A DNA stretch of 64,000 nt from assembly GCF_003323745.1 (NCBI RefSeq), contig NZ_QOIL01000011.1, positions 124,001 to 188,000 on the forward strand, written 5' to 3'. The stretch's first letter is position 1, and each line of letters opens with the position of its first letter. Source of the DNA: Sphaerisporangium album. GTDB taxonomy: Bacteria > Actinomycetota > Actinomycetes > Streptosporangiales > Streptosporangiaceae. The position numbers and the translations under genes were made by a program. Under the pieces are notes generated by a model that was given only the letters and a program-made list of their open reading frames with translations, was not told the DNA's origin and did no database searches. This document shows positions 26,555 to 35,071 of this stretch, piece after piece.

Positions 26555-27159
26555 TGTTCCTCTTCCTCCTCGTCCCCGCCTTCCGCGAGGATCGCGAAGA
26601 TCGACCTTCTGGTGGTCTTGAGCAGCCTGCGCGCCGCGGCCAGTTGCTCGGGAGTGGCGACCTGGGTGAGCTGGGCGAACGCGTCGCCGAGCCGCGCCCA
26701 GAGCATGCGCAACTCCATCATCTCCTCGGGCAGGCTGCCCGCGACCTCCGACCACGTGTTGACCAGCACGTCGCCGTGCTCGGCGATGTGGCCGCGGCCC
26801 TTACCGGTGAGCTCGTAGGTGCGGCTGCCGCCGGAGTCCGTCCCGGCGATCAGGCCCTCGTCCTCCAGTTGCTGGAGCGCGGGGTAGACCGAGCCGGGGC
26901 TCGGCCGCCAGATGCCGTGGCTGCGGCTCTGGATCTCCTGGATCATCTGGTAGCCGTTGCGCCCCCGCTCGGCCAGCAGGGAGAGCAGCGCGGCCCGTAC
27001 GTCCCCGCGGCGCACGCGGGGCGCGAAGTGGGCTCCCGGCGGGCACGGAGGGGCGGGCGGGAACGGCGGCGCCGGGGGAACGGGGCCCGGCGGGGGCGCG
27101 CCGAACGGCGGCGGCACGGGCGGGGGTGGCGCCTGTGGTGGTGGCGGTGGCGCGGTCAT
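26551..27159 (-). CDS. PadR-family transcriptional repressor
   Basis: The 202-residue protein has an extremely Pro-rich first 45 residues and then a PadR winged helix (about 50-130, with LLSLLAERGRNGYQMIQEI and PSPGSVYPALQQLEDEGLI). A C-terminal helical dimerisation part ends in an acidic EEEEEQ tail. It is the first gene of the padR-ATPase-permease operon. PadR proteins usually repress their own operon and lift off on ligand binding. Two matching palindromes upstream (27207-27237) support autoregulation. The Pro-rich N-terminus is unusual for the family and may be disordered. Confidence 0.93.
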   Translation of the reverse strand: MTAPPPPPQAPPPPVPPPFGAPPPGPVPPAPPFPPAPPCPPGAHFAPRVRRGDVRAALLSLLAERGRNGYQMIQEIQSRSHGIWRPSPGSVYPALQQLEDEGLIAGTDSGGSRTYELTGKGRGHIAEHGDVLVNTWSEVAGSLPEEMMELRMLWARLGDAFAQLTQVATPEQLAAARRLLKTTRRSIFAILAEGGDEEEEEQ

Positions 27160-27201
27160 GCGCGTGTGCCGGTCGTCGTGTGGGTGTCCATCTCACGACC
27201 T

Positions 27202-27242
27202 CCAACTATCGAGATACGTTAACGATATATCTAGATAGTTGG
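27202..27242 (-). promoter_or_regulatory. Probable PadR operator: two TATC-N2-GATA boxes
   Basis: TATCGAGATA (27207-27216) and the perfect palindrome TATCTAGATA (27228-27237) start 21 bp apart, which is two helical turns. They lie inside a larger repeat with 9-bp arms CCAACTATC (27202-27210) and GATAGTTGG (27234-27242). The centre holds CGTTAACG. The block is 43-83 bp upstream of the padR start, as expected for an autorepressor operator. Confidence 0.7.
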
Positions 27243-27321
27243 CGCAACAAGAGGCTATTTCCGGACATGCGGAAGGGCGCCACGGCGGCGGGCCGGGGCG
27301 GCGGATGGGACGGTGAGGAAG

Positions 27322-27918
27322 TTAGTACTGGTTAACGAGCCCGAAGAGCGCGGCGCGGGCCATGCGGTGCAGGAGCGCCGCCATGGCCTCCCGGGGAAGC
27401 TCCCCGGCGCTGTGCGGGGTGGAGTTCAGCAGCCCGAAGACCGCGTGGGTCGCGGCCCGCAGGCCCGGCGGGGGCACGTCCGGGTACAGCTCGCTCAGCA
27501 CGGTGACCCACTCTTCGACGTACAGCCGCTGGAGCCGCCGGATCTGCCGCCGGGCCGGCTCGGGCACGTTGCCGAGCTCGCGGTCGTGCACGGTGATCAG
27601 CGCCGGATGGTCCAGCGCGAAGTCGATCTGGCCGCCGATCAGCGCGTCCAGCGCCTCGGCCGCCGTCTCGGCGCGGGTGACCCGCTCCACCGCCGAGCCG
27701 CGCAGGCGCTCGCTGATGTCCAGCAGCATCTCCGACAGCAGCGACACCTTGCCGCTGAAGTGGCGGTAGAGCGCGGGGCCCGAGATGCCGACCGCCCCGC
27801 CGATCTCCTCGATGGACGTGCCGTGGAAGCCCCGCGCCGCGAACAGCGTGGCGGCCGCGTCCAGGATCTCCCTGCGCCGGGGGCTGGGAACGCGGGTAGG
27901 ACTTCGCATGACCGTCAT
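27322..27918 (-). CDS. TetR-family regulator of the adjacent acyl-CoA operon
   Basis: I use ATG 27918 (198 residues); a TTG at 27927 and an ATG at 27909 are alternatives. The N-terminal TetR helix-turn-helix (about residues 15-62) contains RREILDAAATLFAARGFHGTSIEEIG and GISGPALYRHFSGK. The C-terminal ligand domain is helical. The gene is divergent from the methylcrotonyl-type carboxylase operon with only 85 bp between the starts. Two palindromic boxes sit in that gap, so it very likely represses the operon and itself. The likely ligand would be an acyl-CoA or branched-chain intermediate (inference). Confidence 0.93.
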   Translation of the reverse strand: MTVMRSPTRVPSPRRREILDAAATLFAARGFHGTSIEEIGGAVGISGPALYRHFSGKVSLLSEMLLDISERLRGSAVERVTRAETAAEALDALIGGQIDFALDHPALITVHDRELGNVPEPARRQIRRLQRLYVEEWVTVLSELYPDVPPPGLRAATHAVFGLLNSTPHSAGELPREAMAALLHRMARAALFGLVNQY

Positions 27919-27937
27919 GACCGGCAATGGTAGACGA

Positions 27938-27989
27938 ACCGGTTAATGATGACTAACATCCAGGGCGGAGTTAGCGTACGTTAACCGGT
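27938..27989. promoter_or_regulatory. Paired TetR operator boxes in divergent promoter
   Basis: Box B (27970-27985, GTTAGCGTACGTTAAC) is a near-perfect 16-bp palindrome (14 of 16). Box A (27942-27957, GTTAATGATGACTAAC) is a weaker palindrome (12 of 16). Both are extended by ACCGGTTAA/TTAACCGGT so that the two boxes face each other with centres 28 bp apart. The arrangement fits repression of both divergent genes by the TetR protein. Confidence 0.65.
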
Positions 27990-28003
27990 GGGAGGAGCGC
28001 ACC

Positions 28004-29590
28004 ATGGCCCCTGTGCTCCGGACTCTGGTGAGTCCGGGCGGCGAGGAGTTCAAGCGCAACGCCGAGGTCAACGAACGGCTGGCCGCCGAGCTGCGCGAAC
28101 GGCTGGCGGTGGCGGCCCTCGGCGGCCCCGAGCGCTCGCGCGCGCGGCACGTCGAGCGCGGCAAGCTGCTGCCCCGCGACCGGGTGGGCACGCTGCTCGA
28201 CCCCGGCTCCCGCTTCCTGGAGCTCTCGCCGCTGGCCGCCACCGGCCTGTACGGCGACGAGGCCCCCGCCGCCGGCATCATCACCGGCGTCGGGCGCGTC
28301 TCCGGCCGCGAGTGCGTGATCGTCGCCAACGACGCCACCGTGAAGGGCGGCACGTACTACCCGATCACGGTCAAGAAGCACCTGCGCGCCCAGGAGGTCG
28401 CCCTCCACAACCACCTGCCGTGCGTCTACCTGGTCGACTCCGGCGGCGCGTTCCTTCCCCTGCAGGACGAGGTGTTCCCCGACCGCGAGCACTTCGGCCG
28501 CATCTTCTACAACCAGGCCACCATGTCCCGGCGCGGCATCCCGCAGATCGCCGCAGTGCTCGGCTCCTGCACGGCCGGCGGCGCGTACGTGCCCGCGATG
28601 AGCGACGAGGCCGTCATCGTCAGGAACCAGGGCACGATCTTCCTCGGCGGCCCGCCGCTGGTGAAGGCCGCGACCGGCGAGGAGGTCTCGGCCGAAGAGC
28701 TCGGCGGCGGCGACGTCCACGCCCGGGTCAGCGGCGTCACCGACCACCTCGCCGAGGACGACGCCCACGCGCTGGCCATCGTCCGCGACATCGTCGCCAC
28801 CCTCGCCCCGCGCGGCCCCGCCCCCTGGGAGCGCGCGCCGTCCCGCGAGCCCGTCCACGACCCGCGCGATCTGTACGGCATCGTGCCCTCCGACACCCGC
28901 ACCCCCTACGACGTGCGCGAGGTCATCGGGCGCGTGGTGGACGGCAGCGAGTTCCTGGAGTTCAAGGCCGAGTACGGCGCCACGCTGGTGACCGGCTTCG
29001 CCCGGATCCACGGCCACCCGGTGGGCGTCGTCGCCAACAACGGCATCCTGTTCAGCGAGTCCGCGCTCAAGGGCGCGCACTTCATCGAGCTGTGCGACCA
29101 GCGCGGGATCCCCCTGGTCTTCCTGCAGAACATCAGCGGCTTCATGGTGGGCCGCGCCTACGAGGCCGGGGGCATCGCCAAGCACGGCGCGAAGATGGTC
29201 ACCGCCGTCTCCTGCGCCCGCGTGCCCAAGTTCACCGTGGTGATCGGCGGGTCGTTCGGCGCCGGCAACTACGCGATGGCCGGGCGGGCGTACTCTCCGC
29301 GCCTGCTGTGGATGTGGCCGAACGCCCGCATCTCGGTCATGGGCGGCGAGCAGGCCGCGAACGTCCTGGCCACCGTGCGGCCGGGCGGCGACGCCGCCGG
29401 GGAGGCGGAGTTCAAGCGCGAGATCCGCGAGCGGTACGAGGCGCAGGGCAACCCGTACTACTCCACCGCGCGGCTCTGGGACGACGGCGTGATCGACCCC
29501 CTCGACACCCGCACGGTGCTCGGGCTGGCCCTGTCGGCCGCGGCCAACGCCCCCCTCGACCCCATCGGCTACGGCGTCTTCCGGATGTGA
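28004..29590 (+). CDS. Acyl-CoA carboxylase carboxyltransferase subunit (methylcrotonyl-CoA type)
   Basis: The 528-residue protein is a complete carboxyltransferase beta subunit. Features include [22 protein letters not shown] near residue 60, [15 protein letters not shown] near 190 and, in the C-terminal half, the oxyanion-type [19 protein letters not shown] near 415. Length and the GxGNYAM pattern match methylcrotonyl- or geranyl-type subunits more than propionyl-type. It transfers carboxyl from carboxybiotin to the acyl-CoA. It begins a plus-strand operon continuing with biotin carboxylase, HMG-CoA lyase and acyl-CoA dehydrogenase, equivalent in content to the accD1-accA1 locus for leucine degradation in mycobacteria. 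Start ATG 28004 has GGGAGGAG upstream. Confidence 0.93.
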   Translation: MAPVLRTLVSPGGEEFKRNAEVNERLAAELRERLAVAALGGPERSRARHVERGKLLPRDRVGTLLDPGSRFLELSPLAATGLYGDEAPAAGIITGVGRVSGRECVIVANDATVKGGTYYPITVKKHLRAQEVALHNHLPCVYLVDSGGAFLPLQDEVFPDREHFGRIFYNQATMSRRGIPQIAAVLGSCTAGGAYVPAMSDEAVIVRNQGTIFLGGPPLVKAATGEEVSAEELGGGDVHARVSGVTDHLAEDDAHALAIVRDIVATLAPRGPAPWERAPSREPVHDPRDLYGIVPSDTRTPYDVREVIGRVVDGSEFLEFKAEYGATLVTGFARIHGHPVGVVANNGILFSESALKGAHFIELCDQRGIPLVFLQNISGFMVGRAYEAGGIAKHGAKMVTAVSCARVPKFTVVIGGSFGAGNYAMAGRAYSPRLLWMWPNARISVMGGEQAANVLATVRPGGDAAGEAEFKREIRERYEAQGNPYYSTARLWDDGVIDPLDTRTVLGLALSAAANAPLDPIGYGVFRM

Positions 29591-29592
29591 CC

Positions 29593-31653
29593 ATGAACTC
29601 TGGGCTTTTCGAGACCGTGCTGGTGGCCAACCGGGGTGAGATCGCGCTCCGGGTGATCAGGACGCTGCGCCGGCTCGGCATCCGCTCGGTCGCCGTCCAC
29701 AGCGACGCCGACGCGGGCGCCCGGCACGTCCGCGAGGCCGACGCGGCCGTGCGGCTGGCCTCCGGCTACCTCGACGTCGAGGGGGTCGTCGCGGCCGCGC
29801 GGGCGAGCGGCGCCCAGGCCGTGCACCCCGGGTACGGGTTCCTGGCGGAGAACACCGCGTTCGCGCGGCGCTGCGCCGAGGCCGGCCTGGTGTTCGTCGG
29901 CCCGCCGCCCGAGGCGATCGAGGCGATGGGCGACAAGATCCGCGCCAAGGCCGCGGTGGAGGCCGCGGGCGTGCCCGTGGTGCCCGGCGGCGCCGAGCCC
30001 GGCGACGACCTCGCCGAGGCCGCCGCGCGCATCGGCTTCCCCGTCCTGATCAAGCCCTCGGCGGGCGGCGGCGGCAAGGGCATGCTCGTGGTGCGCTCGG
30101 CGGACGGGCTGCCCGACGCGATCGCCTCCGCCCGCCGCACGGCCGAGGCCGCGTTCGGCGACGGCACGCTGCTCGTCGAGCGCTACGTCGGCGATCCCCG
30201 GCACATCGAGATCCAGGTGCTCGCGGATGCGCACGGCAACGTGATCCACCTGGGCGAGCGCGAGTGCAGCCTCCAGCGCCGCCACCAGAAGATCATCGAG
30301 GAGGCCCCGTCCCCGCTGCTGGACGAGGAGACCCGCCGCCGCATGGGCGCGGCCGCGGTCAGCGCCGCCCGCGCGGTCGGGTACGTCGGCGCGGGCACCG
30401 TCGAGTTCATCGTTCCGGGCGATCAGCCGGGGCACCCGGGCTACTTCATCGAGATGAACACCCGCCTGCAGGTCGAGCACCCCGTCACCGAGATGGTCAC
30501 GGGCCTGGACCTGGTCGAGCTCCAGCTCCGCGTCGCGGCCGGCGAGCCGCTGCCCCTGGCGCAGGAGGACGTGCGCCTGCGCGGCCACGCCGTCGAGGCC
30601 CGCGTGTACGCCGAGGACCCCGCGCGGGACTTCCTGCCCACGGGAGGGCGGGTGCTCGCCCTGGCCGAGCCCCGGGACGGCGACGGGGTGCGCGTGGACT
30701 CCGGGCTCTTCGAGGGCGCGGTCGTCGGCAGCGACTACGACCCGATGCTCTCCAAGGTGATCGCCTGGGGGCCCGACCGCGCGAGCGCCCTGCGGACGCT
30801 GGACGCGGCCCTCCGCGAGACCTCCGTCCTCGGCGTGACCACCAACGTCGCGTTCCTGCGCGCGCTGCTGGCCGACCCCGACGTCGCCGCAGGGCGCCTC
30901 GGCACCGGCCTGATCGACCAGCGCCTCGACGCCCTGCTCACCGCGGCGTACGGCACCGGGGCCCCGCCGGACGAGGTGCTCGCCGCGGCGGCGCTCGTCC
31001 TGCAGGACCGGCTGTCCGCGGACGCGGGCGACGACCCGTGGGAGGTGCCGGACGGCTGGCGCGTCGGCGAGGCCGCCTGGACGACCTGGCTGCTCGCGGC
31101 GCGCGGCGAGCCGGTCCCGGTCCGGGTCCGCGGCCTGCCGGGACGTGCCGCCGAGGTCGCCGTGGGCGACGGCCCCGCGCGCGCGGCCCGGCTGACCCCC
31201 GGGGACGCGGCCGGGGCGGCGCCCGGCGAGCGGCGCGGCGACGTGCTCGTCACGCTGGACGGGGTGACCGCGCGCTACGCCTGCGCGACCGGCGGCGGCC
31301 CTGCCGGGAGCACGGTCTGGCTGGGGCGCGAGGGCCACGCCTGGGCGCTCACCCGCCACGTGCCCGGCGACACGGGCGACCGCGCCGCGGCGGGCCTGGC
31401 CGGTGACGGCGTCGTCCGCAGCCCGATGCCGGGCACGGTGCTGCTGGTCAAGGTGACGCCGGGCGAGAAGGTCACCGAGGGCCAGCCGCTGCTGATCGTC
31501 GAGGCCATGAAGATGGAGCACACCGTGACCGCGCCCGCGGACGGTGTGGTCGCCGAGCTCTCGGTCCGCGCCGGTCAGCCGGTCGACATGGACGCGGTGC
31601 TCGCCGTCGTCCGTGCACCGGACGGGTCTCCGGACGAGACGGGAGGGTCATGA
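29593..31653 (+). CDS. Biotin carboxylase / biotin carboxyl carrier subunit (methylcrotonyl-CoA type)
   Basis: I start at ATG 29593; an in-frame GTG at 29587 overlaps the upstream stop and could be used instead. The 686-residue protein has a biotin carboxylase domain (about residues 5-450: [18 protein letters not shown]-grasp [26 protein letters not shown]) and a C-terminal biotinyl domain with EAMKMEH (about 640), whose Lys carries biotin. It carboxylates biotin with ATP and bicarbonate for the carboxyltransferase encoded just before. Its stop overlaps the next start (ATGA), so the operon is translationally coupled. Confidence 0.94.
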   Translation: MNSGLFETVLVANRGEIALRVIRTLRRLGIRSVAVHSDADAGARHVREADAAVRLASGYLDVEGVVAAARASGAQAVHPGYGFLAENTAFARRCAEAGLVFVGPPPEAIEAMGDKIRAKAAVEAAGVPVVPGGAEPGDDLAEAAARIGFPVLIKPSAGGGGKGMLVVRSADGLPDAIASARRTAEAAFGDGTLLVERYVGDPRHIEIQVLADAHGNVIHLGERECSLQRRHQKIIEEAPSPLLDEETRRRMGAAAVSAARAVGYVGAGTVEFIVPGDQPGHPGYFIEMNTRLQVEHPVTEMVTGLDLVELQLRVAAGEPLPLAQEDVRLRGHAVEARVYAEDPARDFLPTGGRVLALAEPRDGDGVRVDSGLFEGAVVGSDYDPMLSKVIAWGPDRASALRTLDAALRETSVLGVTTNVAFLRALLADPDVAAGRLGTGLIDQRLDALLTAAYGTGAPPDEVLAAAALVLQDRLSADAGDDPWEVPDGWRVGEAAWTTWLLAARGEPVPVRVRGLPGRAAEVAVGDGPARAARLTPGDAAGAAPGERRGDVLVTLDGVTARYACATGGGPAGSTVWLGREGHAWALTRHVPGDTGDRAAAGLAGDGVVRSPMPGTVLLVKVTPGEKVTEGQPLLIVEAMKMEHTVTAPADGVVAELSVRAGQPVDMDAVLAVVRAPDGSPDETGGS

Positions 31654-32621
31654 TGCTCGAACCGATGCGCGTGCCGGCGGACGGGCTGCCGGAGCGGGTG
31701 ACGATCTACGAGGTCGGCCCGCGCGACGGCCTGCAGAACGAGCCGTCCGTCGTCCCCCTGGAGGTCAAGGCGGAGCTGGTCGCCCGGCTGGCCGCGGCCG
31801 GGCTGACCACCATCGAGACCACCAGCTTCGTCCACCCCAAGTGGGTGCCGCAGCTCGCCGACGCCGAGGAACTGCTCAAGCGGGTCGAGCGCGTACCGGG
31901 CGTCCGCTACCCGGTGCTGGTGCCCAACGAGCGCGGCCTGGACCGCGCGCTCGACCTCGGCGTCACCGACGTCGCGATCTTCGGCAGCGCCACCGAGACG
32001 TTCGCGCGGCGCAACCTCAACCGGAGCGTGGACGCCTCGATAGAGATGTTCGCCCCGGTCGTGGCCCGCGCCCGCGAGAACGGCCTGGCCGTCCGGGCGT
32101 ACCTGTCGATGTGCTTCGGCGACCCGTGGGAGGGGCCGGTGCCGATCGAGCAGGTCGTCCGCAACGGCAGGCGCCTGCTGGACCTCGGCTGCGGGCAGCT
32201 CTCGCTCGGGGACACGATCGGCGTCGGCACCCCCGGCCACGTGACCGCGCTGCTGGAGGCGTTCGCCCAGGCGGGCGTCGGCCCCGAGCGCCTCGCCGTG
32301 CACTTCCACGACACCTACGGCCAGGCGCTGGTCAACACCCTCAGCGCCCTGCGCGCGGGGGTGACCGTCGTGGACGCGTCGGCGGGCGGCATCGGCGGCT
32401 GCCCGTACGCCAGGAGCGCCACCGGCAACCTCGCCACCGAGGACCTGCTCTGGATGCTCGCCGGGCTCGGCGTCGAGACCGGCGTCGACCTCCGGTCACT
32501 GGTCGCGACCAGCGTGTGGCTGGCCGGGGAGCTGGGACGTCCGAGCCCCTCCCGGGTGGTCCGCGCGCTCGCGAAGGAACTGGCTTCAGAGGCTTCAGAG
32601 GCTTCAAAGGATGAGGAGTAG
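31650..32621 (+). CDS. Hydroxymethylglutaryl-CoA lyase
   Basis: The 323-residue protein shows the HMG-CoA lyase hallmarks: [12 protein letters not shown] near residue 20, [15 protein letters not shown] near 55, and [15 protein letters not shown] near 247 with the active-site Cys. It splits HMG-CoA to acetyl-CoA and acetoacetate, the last step of leucine degradation. It starts at ATG 31650 inside the end of the biotin carboxylase gene (ATGATG, so 31653 is also possible). The C-terminus carries three copies of a 9-bp repeat encoding Ser-Glu-Ala. The 3-bp gap to the acyl-CoA dehydrogenase start shows co-transcription. Confidence 0.95.
   Translation: MMLEPMRVPADGLPERVTIYEVGPRDGLQNEPSVVPLEVKAELVARLAAAGLTTIETTSFVHPKWVPQLADAEELLKRVERVPGVRYPVLVPNERGLDRALDLGVTDVAIFGSATETFARRNLNRSVDASIEMFAPVVARARENGLAVRAYLSMCFGDPWEGPVPIEQVVRNGRRLLDLGCGQLSLGDTIGVGTPGHVTALLEAFAQAGVGPERLAVHFHDTYGQALVNTLSALRAGVTVVDASAGGIGGCPYARSATGNLATEDLLWMLAGLGVETGVDLRSLVATSVWLAGELGRPSPSRVVRALAKELASEASEASKDEE
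32582..32608 (+). repeat. Three tandem 9-bp repeats
   Basis: GGCTTCAGA-like units repeat three times in the last codons of the HMG-CoA lyase gene and encode an acidic Ser-Glu-Ala tail. They are a likely slippage site but stay in frame. Confidence 0.7.
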
Positions 32622-32624
32622 GCC

Positions 32625-33785
32625 ATGCATCGGCTCAACGACGAGTACGAGGCGCTGCGCAAGACCGTCGAGGAGTTCGCCAGGGACGTCGTCGCCCCGG
32701 TGATCGGCGACTACTACGAGCGGTGCGCGTTCCCGTACGACATCGTCTCCCAGATGGGGCGGATGGGACTGTTCGGCCTGCCCATCCCCGAGGAGTACGG
32801 CGGCATGGGCGGCGACTACTTCGCCCTGTGCCTGGCCCTGGAGGAGCTGGCGCGCGTCGACTCCTCGGTGGCCATCACCCTGGAGGCCGCGACCTCCCTC
32901 GGCGCGATGCCGCTCTACCGTTACGGCTCCGAGGAGCAGAAGGCCGAGTGGCTGCCCGACCTCGCCGCCGGACGCACGCTCGGCGCCTTCGGCCTCACCG
33001 AGCCGGGCGGCGGCACCGACGTCCCCGGCGGCATGCGCACCACGGCGGTGCTGGACGGCGACGCGTGGGTGATCAACGGCTCCAAGGCGTTCATCACCAA
33101 CTCCGGCACCGACATCACCGGATTCGTCGCGGTCGCGGCCCTCACGGGTCCGCGCGAGGACGGGTCCGCGACGCCGGAGATCTCGACGATCCTGGTGCCG
33201 TCCGGTACGCCCGGGTTCACGGTGTCCAAGAAGTACTCCAAGGTCGGCTGGTCGGCCTCCGACACCCGCGAGCTGTCCTTCACCGACTGCCGGGTGCCCG
33301 CCGCGAACCTGCTCGGCGACCGCGGGCGCGGGTACGCCCAGTTCCTGCGCACCCTGGACGAGGGCCGCGTCGCCATCGCCGCCCTGTCGGTGGGCCTCGC
33401 GCAGGGCTGTGTGGACGAGAGCTTGCGCTACGTCAAGGAGCGGCACGCGTTCGGCATGCCGATCGGGCGCTACCAGGCCATCCAGTTCAAGGTCGCCGAC
33501 ATGGAGGTGCGCGCGCACACCGCGCGGCTGGCCTACTACCACGCGGCCGAGAAGATGCTGGCGGGCGAGCCGTTCAAGAAGGAGGCGGCGATCGCCAAGC
33601 TGGTGGGCTCCAACGCCGCGATGGACAACGCCCGCGACGCCACGCAGATCTTCGGCGGCTACGGGTTCATGAACGAGTACCCCGTGGGCCGTTTCTACCG
33701 GGACGCGAAGATCCTGGAGATCGGGGAGGGGACGAGCGAGGTCCAGCGCATGCTCATCGCCCGCCAGCTGGGCCTGAGCGCCTAG
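32625..33785 (+). CDS. Acyl-CoA dehydrogenase (branched/short chain)
   Basis: The 386-residue flavoprotein has the full acyl-CoA dehydrogenase layout: LPIPEEYGGMGGD near residue 50, GAFGLTEPGGGTD near 120, the FAD-binding WVINGSKAFITN near 145, and RQAFG-like ERHAFGMPIGRYQAIQ near 270. The catalytic base is Glu368 in IGEGTSEVQ. That is the medium/short-chain position; classic isovaleryl-CoA dehydrogenase uses a Glu elsewhere. Gene context still points to oxidation of isovaleryl-CoA or related branched acyl-CoA. It is the last gene of the operon. Confidence 0.94.
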   Translation: MHRLNDEYEALRKTVEEFARDVVAPVIGDYYERCAFPYDIVSQMGRMGLFGLPIPEEYGGMGGDYFALCLALEELARVDSSVAITLEAATSLGAMPLYRYGSEEQKAEWLPDLAAGRTLGAFGLTEPGGGTDVPGGMRTTAVLDGDAWVINGSKAFITNSGTDITGFVAVAALTGPREDGSATPEISTILVPSGTPGFTVSKKYSKVGWSASDTRELSFTDCRVPAANLLGDRGRGYAQFLRTLDEGRVAIAALSVGLAQGCVDESLRYVKERHAFGMPIGRYQAIQFKVADMEVRAHTARLAYYHAAEKMLAGEPFKKEAAIAKLVGSNAAMDNARDATQIFGGYGFMNEYPVGRFYRDAKILEIGEGTSEVQRMLIARQLGLSA

Positions 33786-33915
33786 TCCCGCGCGGATCGC
33801 CGGTCCCTGAGCGCATCGCTCGGTCTGCGCTAAAGTAAGCAAACCGACATATAGAGCATTTCAGGCTATTTCGCGCCACACCGGGGCCGGCGGTGCCGCG
33901 AGGAAGGGCGTCGCC

Positions 33916-34353
33916 ATGCCCGACGCGATGGAGTCCATGAACAGGGTCACCGAGGCCTTCAACCGCCACCACCTGGAGGCGGTGGTCCGCTGCTACGGCC
34001 CGCGTGCCGCGCTGGTCACCCCCAGCGGCATCGGGGAGGGCCCGGAGCAGATCTCCTTCTTCTGGGAGGCGATCATGAGCGCCTTCCCCGACATGATGGC
34101 GACGATCTGGACCGGCATCGCGCACGGCGACACGGCGGTCAGCGAGTGGACCGTCACCGGCACCCACGGCGGGCCCTACATGATGCCGGGCGGCGGGGAC
34201 CTCGACGCGACCGGGCGTCCCGTCGTCCTGCGGGGCTCGTCCCTCTGCAGCGTCGACGACGGCGGCATCGAGAGCCATCGCATCTACTACGACCAGCTGG
34301 AGCTGGCCTCCCAACTCGGATACGCCTTCTGCCCGTACGACGCCGACGCCTGA
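33916..34353 (+). CDS. SnoaL-like / NTF2-fold protein
   Basis: The 145-residue protein begins at ATG 33916 after AGGAAGG. MNRVTEAFNRHHLEAVVRCY, a central FFWEAIMSAFPDM and YYDQLELASQLG fit the SnoaL-like ester-cyclase group of NTF2-fold proteins. No substrate can be assigned. It lies 130 bp downstream of the acyl-CoA dehydrogenase gene and has its own promoter-like TAAAGT (33829-33834) in the gap, so it is probably a separate unit. Confidence 0.8.
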   Translation: MPDAMESMNRVTEAFNRHHLEAVVRCYGPRAALVTPSGIGEGPEQISFFWEAIMSAFPDMMATIWTGIAHGDTAVSEWTVTGTHGGPYMMPGGGDLDATGRPVVLRGSSLCSVDDGGIESHRIYYDQLELASQLGYAFCPYDADA

Positions 34354-34370
34354 TCTTCCCGGCATCCGAA

Positions 34371-34400
34371 TGGACGAACACGCGTGCGAGTCCCTAAAGT
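34371..34400 (+). promoter_or_regulatory. Candidate promoter giving a leaderless acetyltransferase mRNA
   Basis: TGGACG (34371-34376) and TAAAGT (34395-34400) are 18 nt apart and the -10 box ends 7 nt before ATG 34408, which has no Shine-Dalgarno. Transcription probably starts at the ATG. Confidence 0.45.
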
Positions 34401-34407
34401 CCTTTTC

Positions 34408-34860
34408 ATGACTTCAGATGATCTCCTGGTGCGGAGGGCGGGCGAGGACGACGGCGAGGAGATCTACGGGCTGACGCGCGAGTTCGCGCTCTCCTTCCGG
34501 CCAGAGCGCGCCGCCTTCCAGGCGGCCTACCCGGCACTGCTCGGCAACCCCGACGCGCTGGTGCTCGTGGCCTGCGTGGACGGCCACGTGCGGGGGTACC
34601 TTCTCGGCTTCGTCCACCTCACCCTGTTCGCCAACGGCCCCGTCGCCTGGGTGGAAGAGGCCATGACCCAGCACGGTTTCCGCAGGCGCGGCCTCGGCCG
34701 AGCGCTCCTGGAGGAGTTCGAAACCTGGGCCCGAAGCCGCGACGCCGGCTACATCGCCCTGGCCACCCGCAGGGCCCCCGAGTTCTACCAGGCCCTCAAG
34801 TACGAATCCGCCGGCACGTACTACCGCAAGGTCCTCAAAACCGGCGACCACCCCGCCTGA
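34408..34860 (+). CDS. GNAT-family N-acetyltransferase
   Basis: ATG 34408 is preferred to the GTG at 34384 because of the leaderless promoter in front. The 150-residue protein has the GNAT core: LVRRAGEDDGEEIYGLTREF at the start, LVACVDGHVRGYLLGFV in the middle and the acetyl-CoA loop FRRRGLGRALLEEFETWA near residue 92, followed by FYQALKYESAGTYYRK. It should acetylate an amine with acetyl-CoA in the cytoplasm. The substrate is unknown. Confidence 0.9.
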   Translation: MTSDDLLVRRAGEDDGEEIYGLTREFALSFRPERAAFQAAYPALLGNPDALVLVACVDGHVRGYLLGFVHLTLFANGPVAWVEEAMTQHGFRRRGLGRALLEEFETWARSRDAGYIALATRRAPEFYQALKYESAGTYYRKVLKTGDHPA

Positions 34861-35030
34861 CGGGGCGCCCCACAAAGCTCACCCCGCTTACCGGTGGCAA
34901 TGCCGGCTCGCTGCGCGCTGGTACAGGAAAGTACGCATTGGCGTCCAGGGGCATCGACACGGTCATGACCGCGACCCTGAAGAGGCTGGCCCAGTCTACG
35001 AGCCGGCGGCGGGCAAGTTGGTAGCGATGG

Positions 35031-35056
35031 CGATAGTATCTCTGTCGATACTATCG
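35031..35056 (+). promoter_or_regulatory. 10-bp perfect inverted repeat before the AAA NTPase gene
   Basis: CGATAGTATC (35031-35040) and GATACTATCG (35047-35056) are exact inverses with a 6-nt spacer. Each arm also contains GATA-N-TATC. It lies 15 bp before the ATG of the NTPase gene and could be an operator or an mRNA hairpin that controls translation. Confidence 0.6.
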
Positions 35057-35071
35057 GCTACGGGGGTGTAC

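Noticed and set aside
28004-28010. Long upstream extensions of biotin carboxylase, FAD oxidoreductase, transglutaminase and GT39 frames
   Set aside because: The extensions lie inside well-supported upstream genes; true starts were placed next to the conserved N-terminal motifs.
34861-35030. Short plus-strand frame MTATLKRLAQSTSRRRASW as a gene
   Set aside because: Only 19 codons, no ribosome-binding site and no similarity that I can recall.
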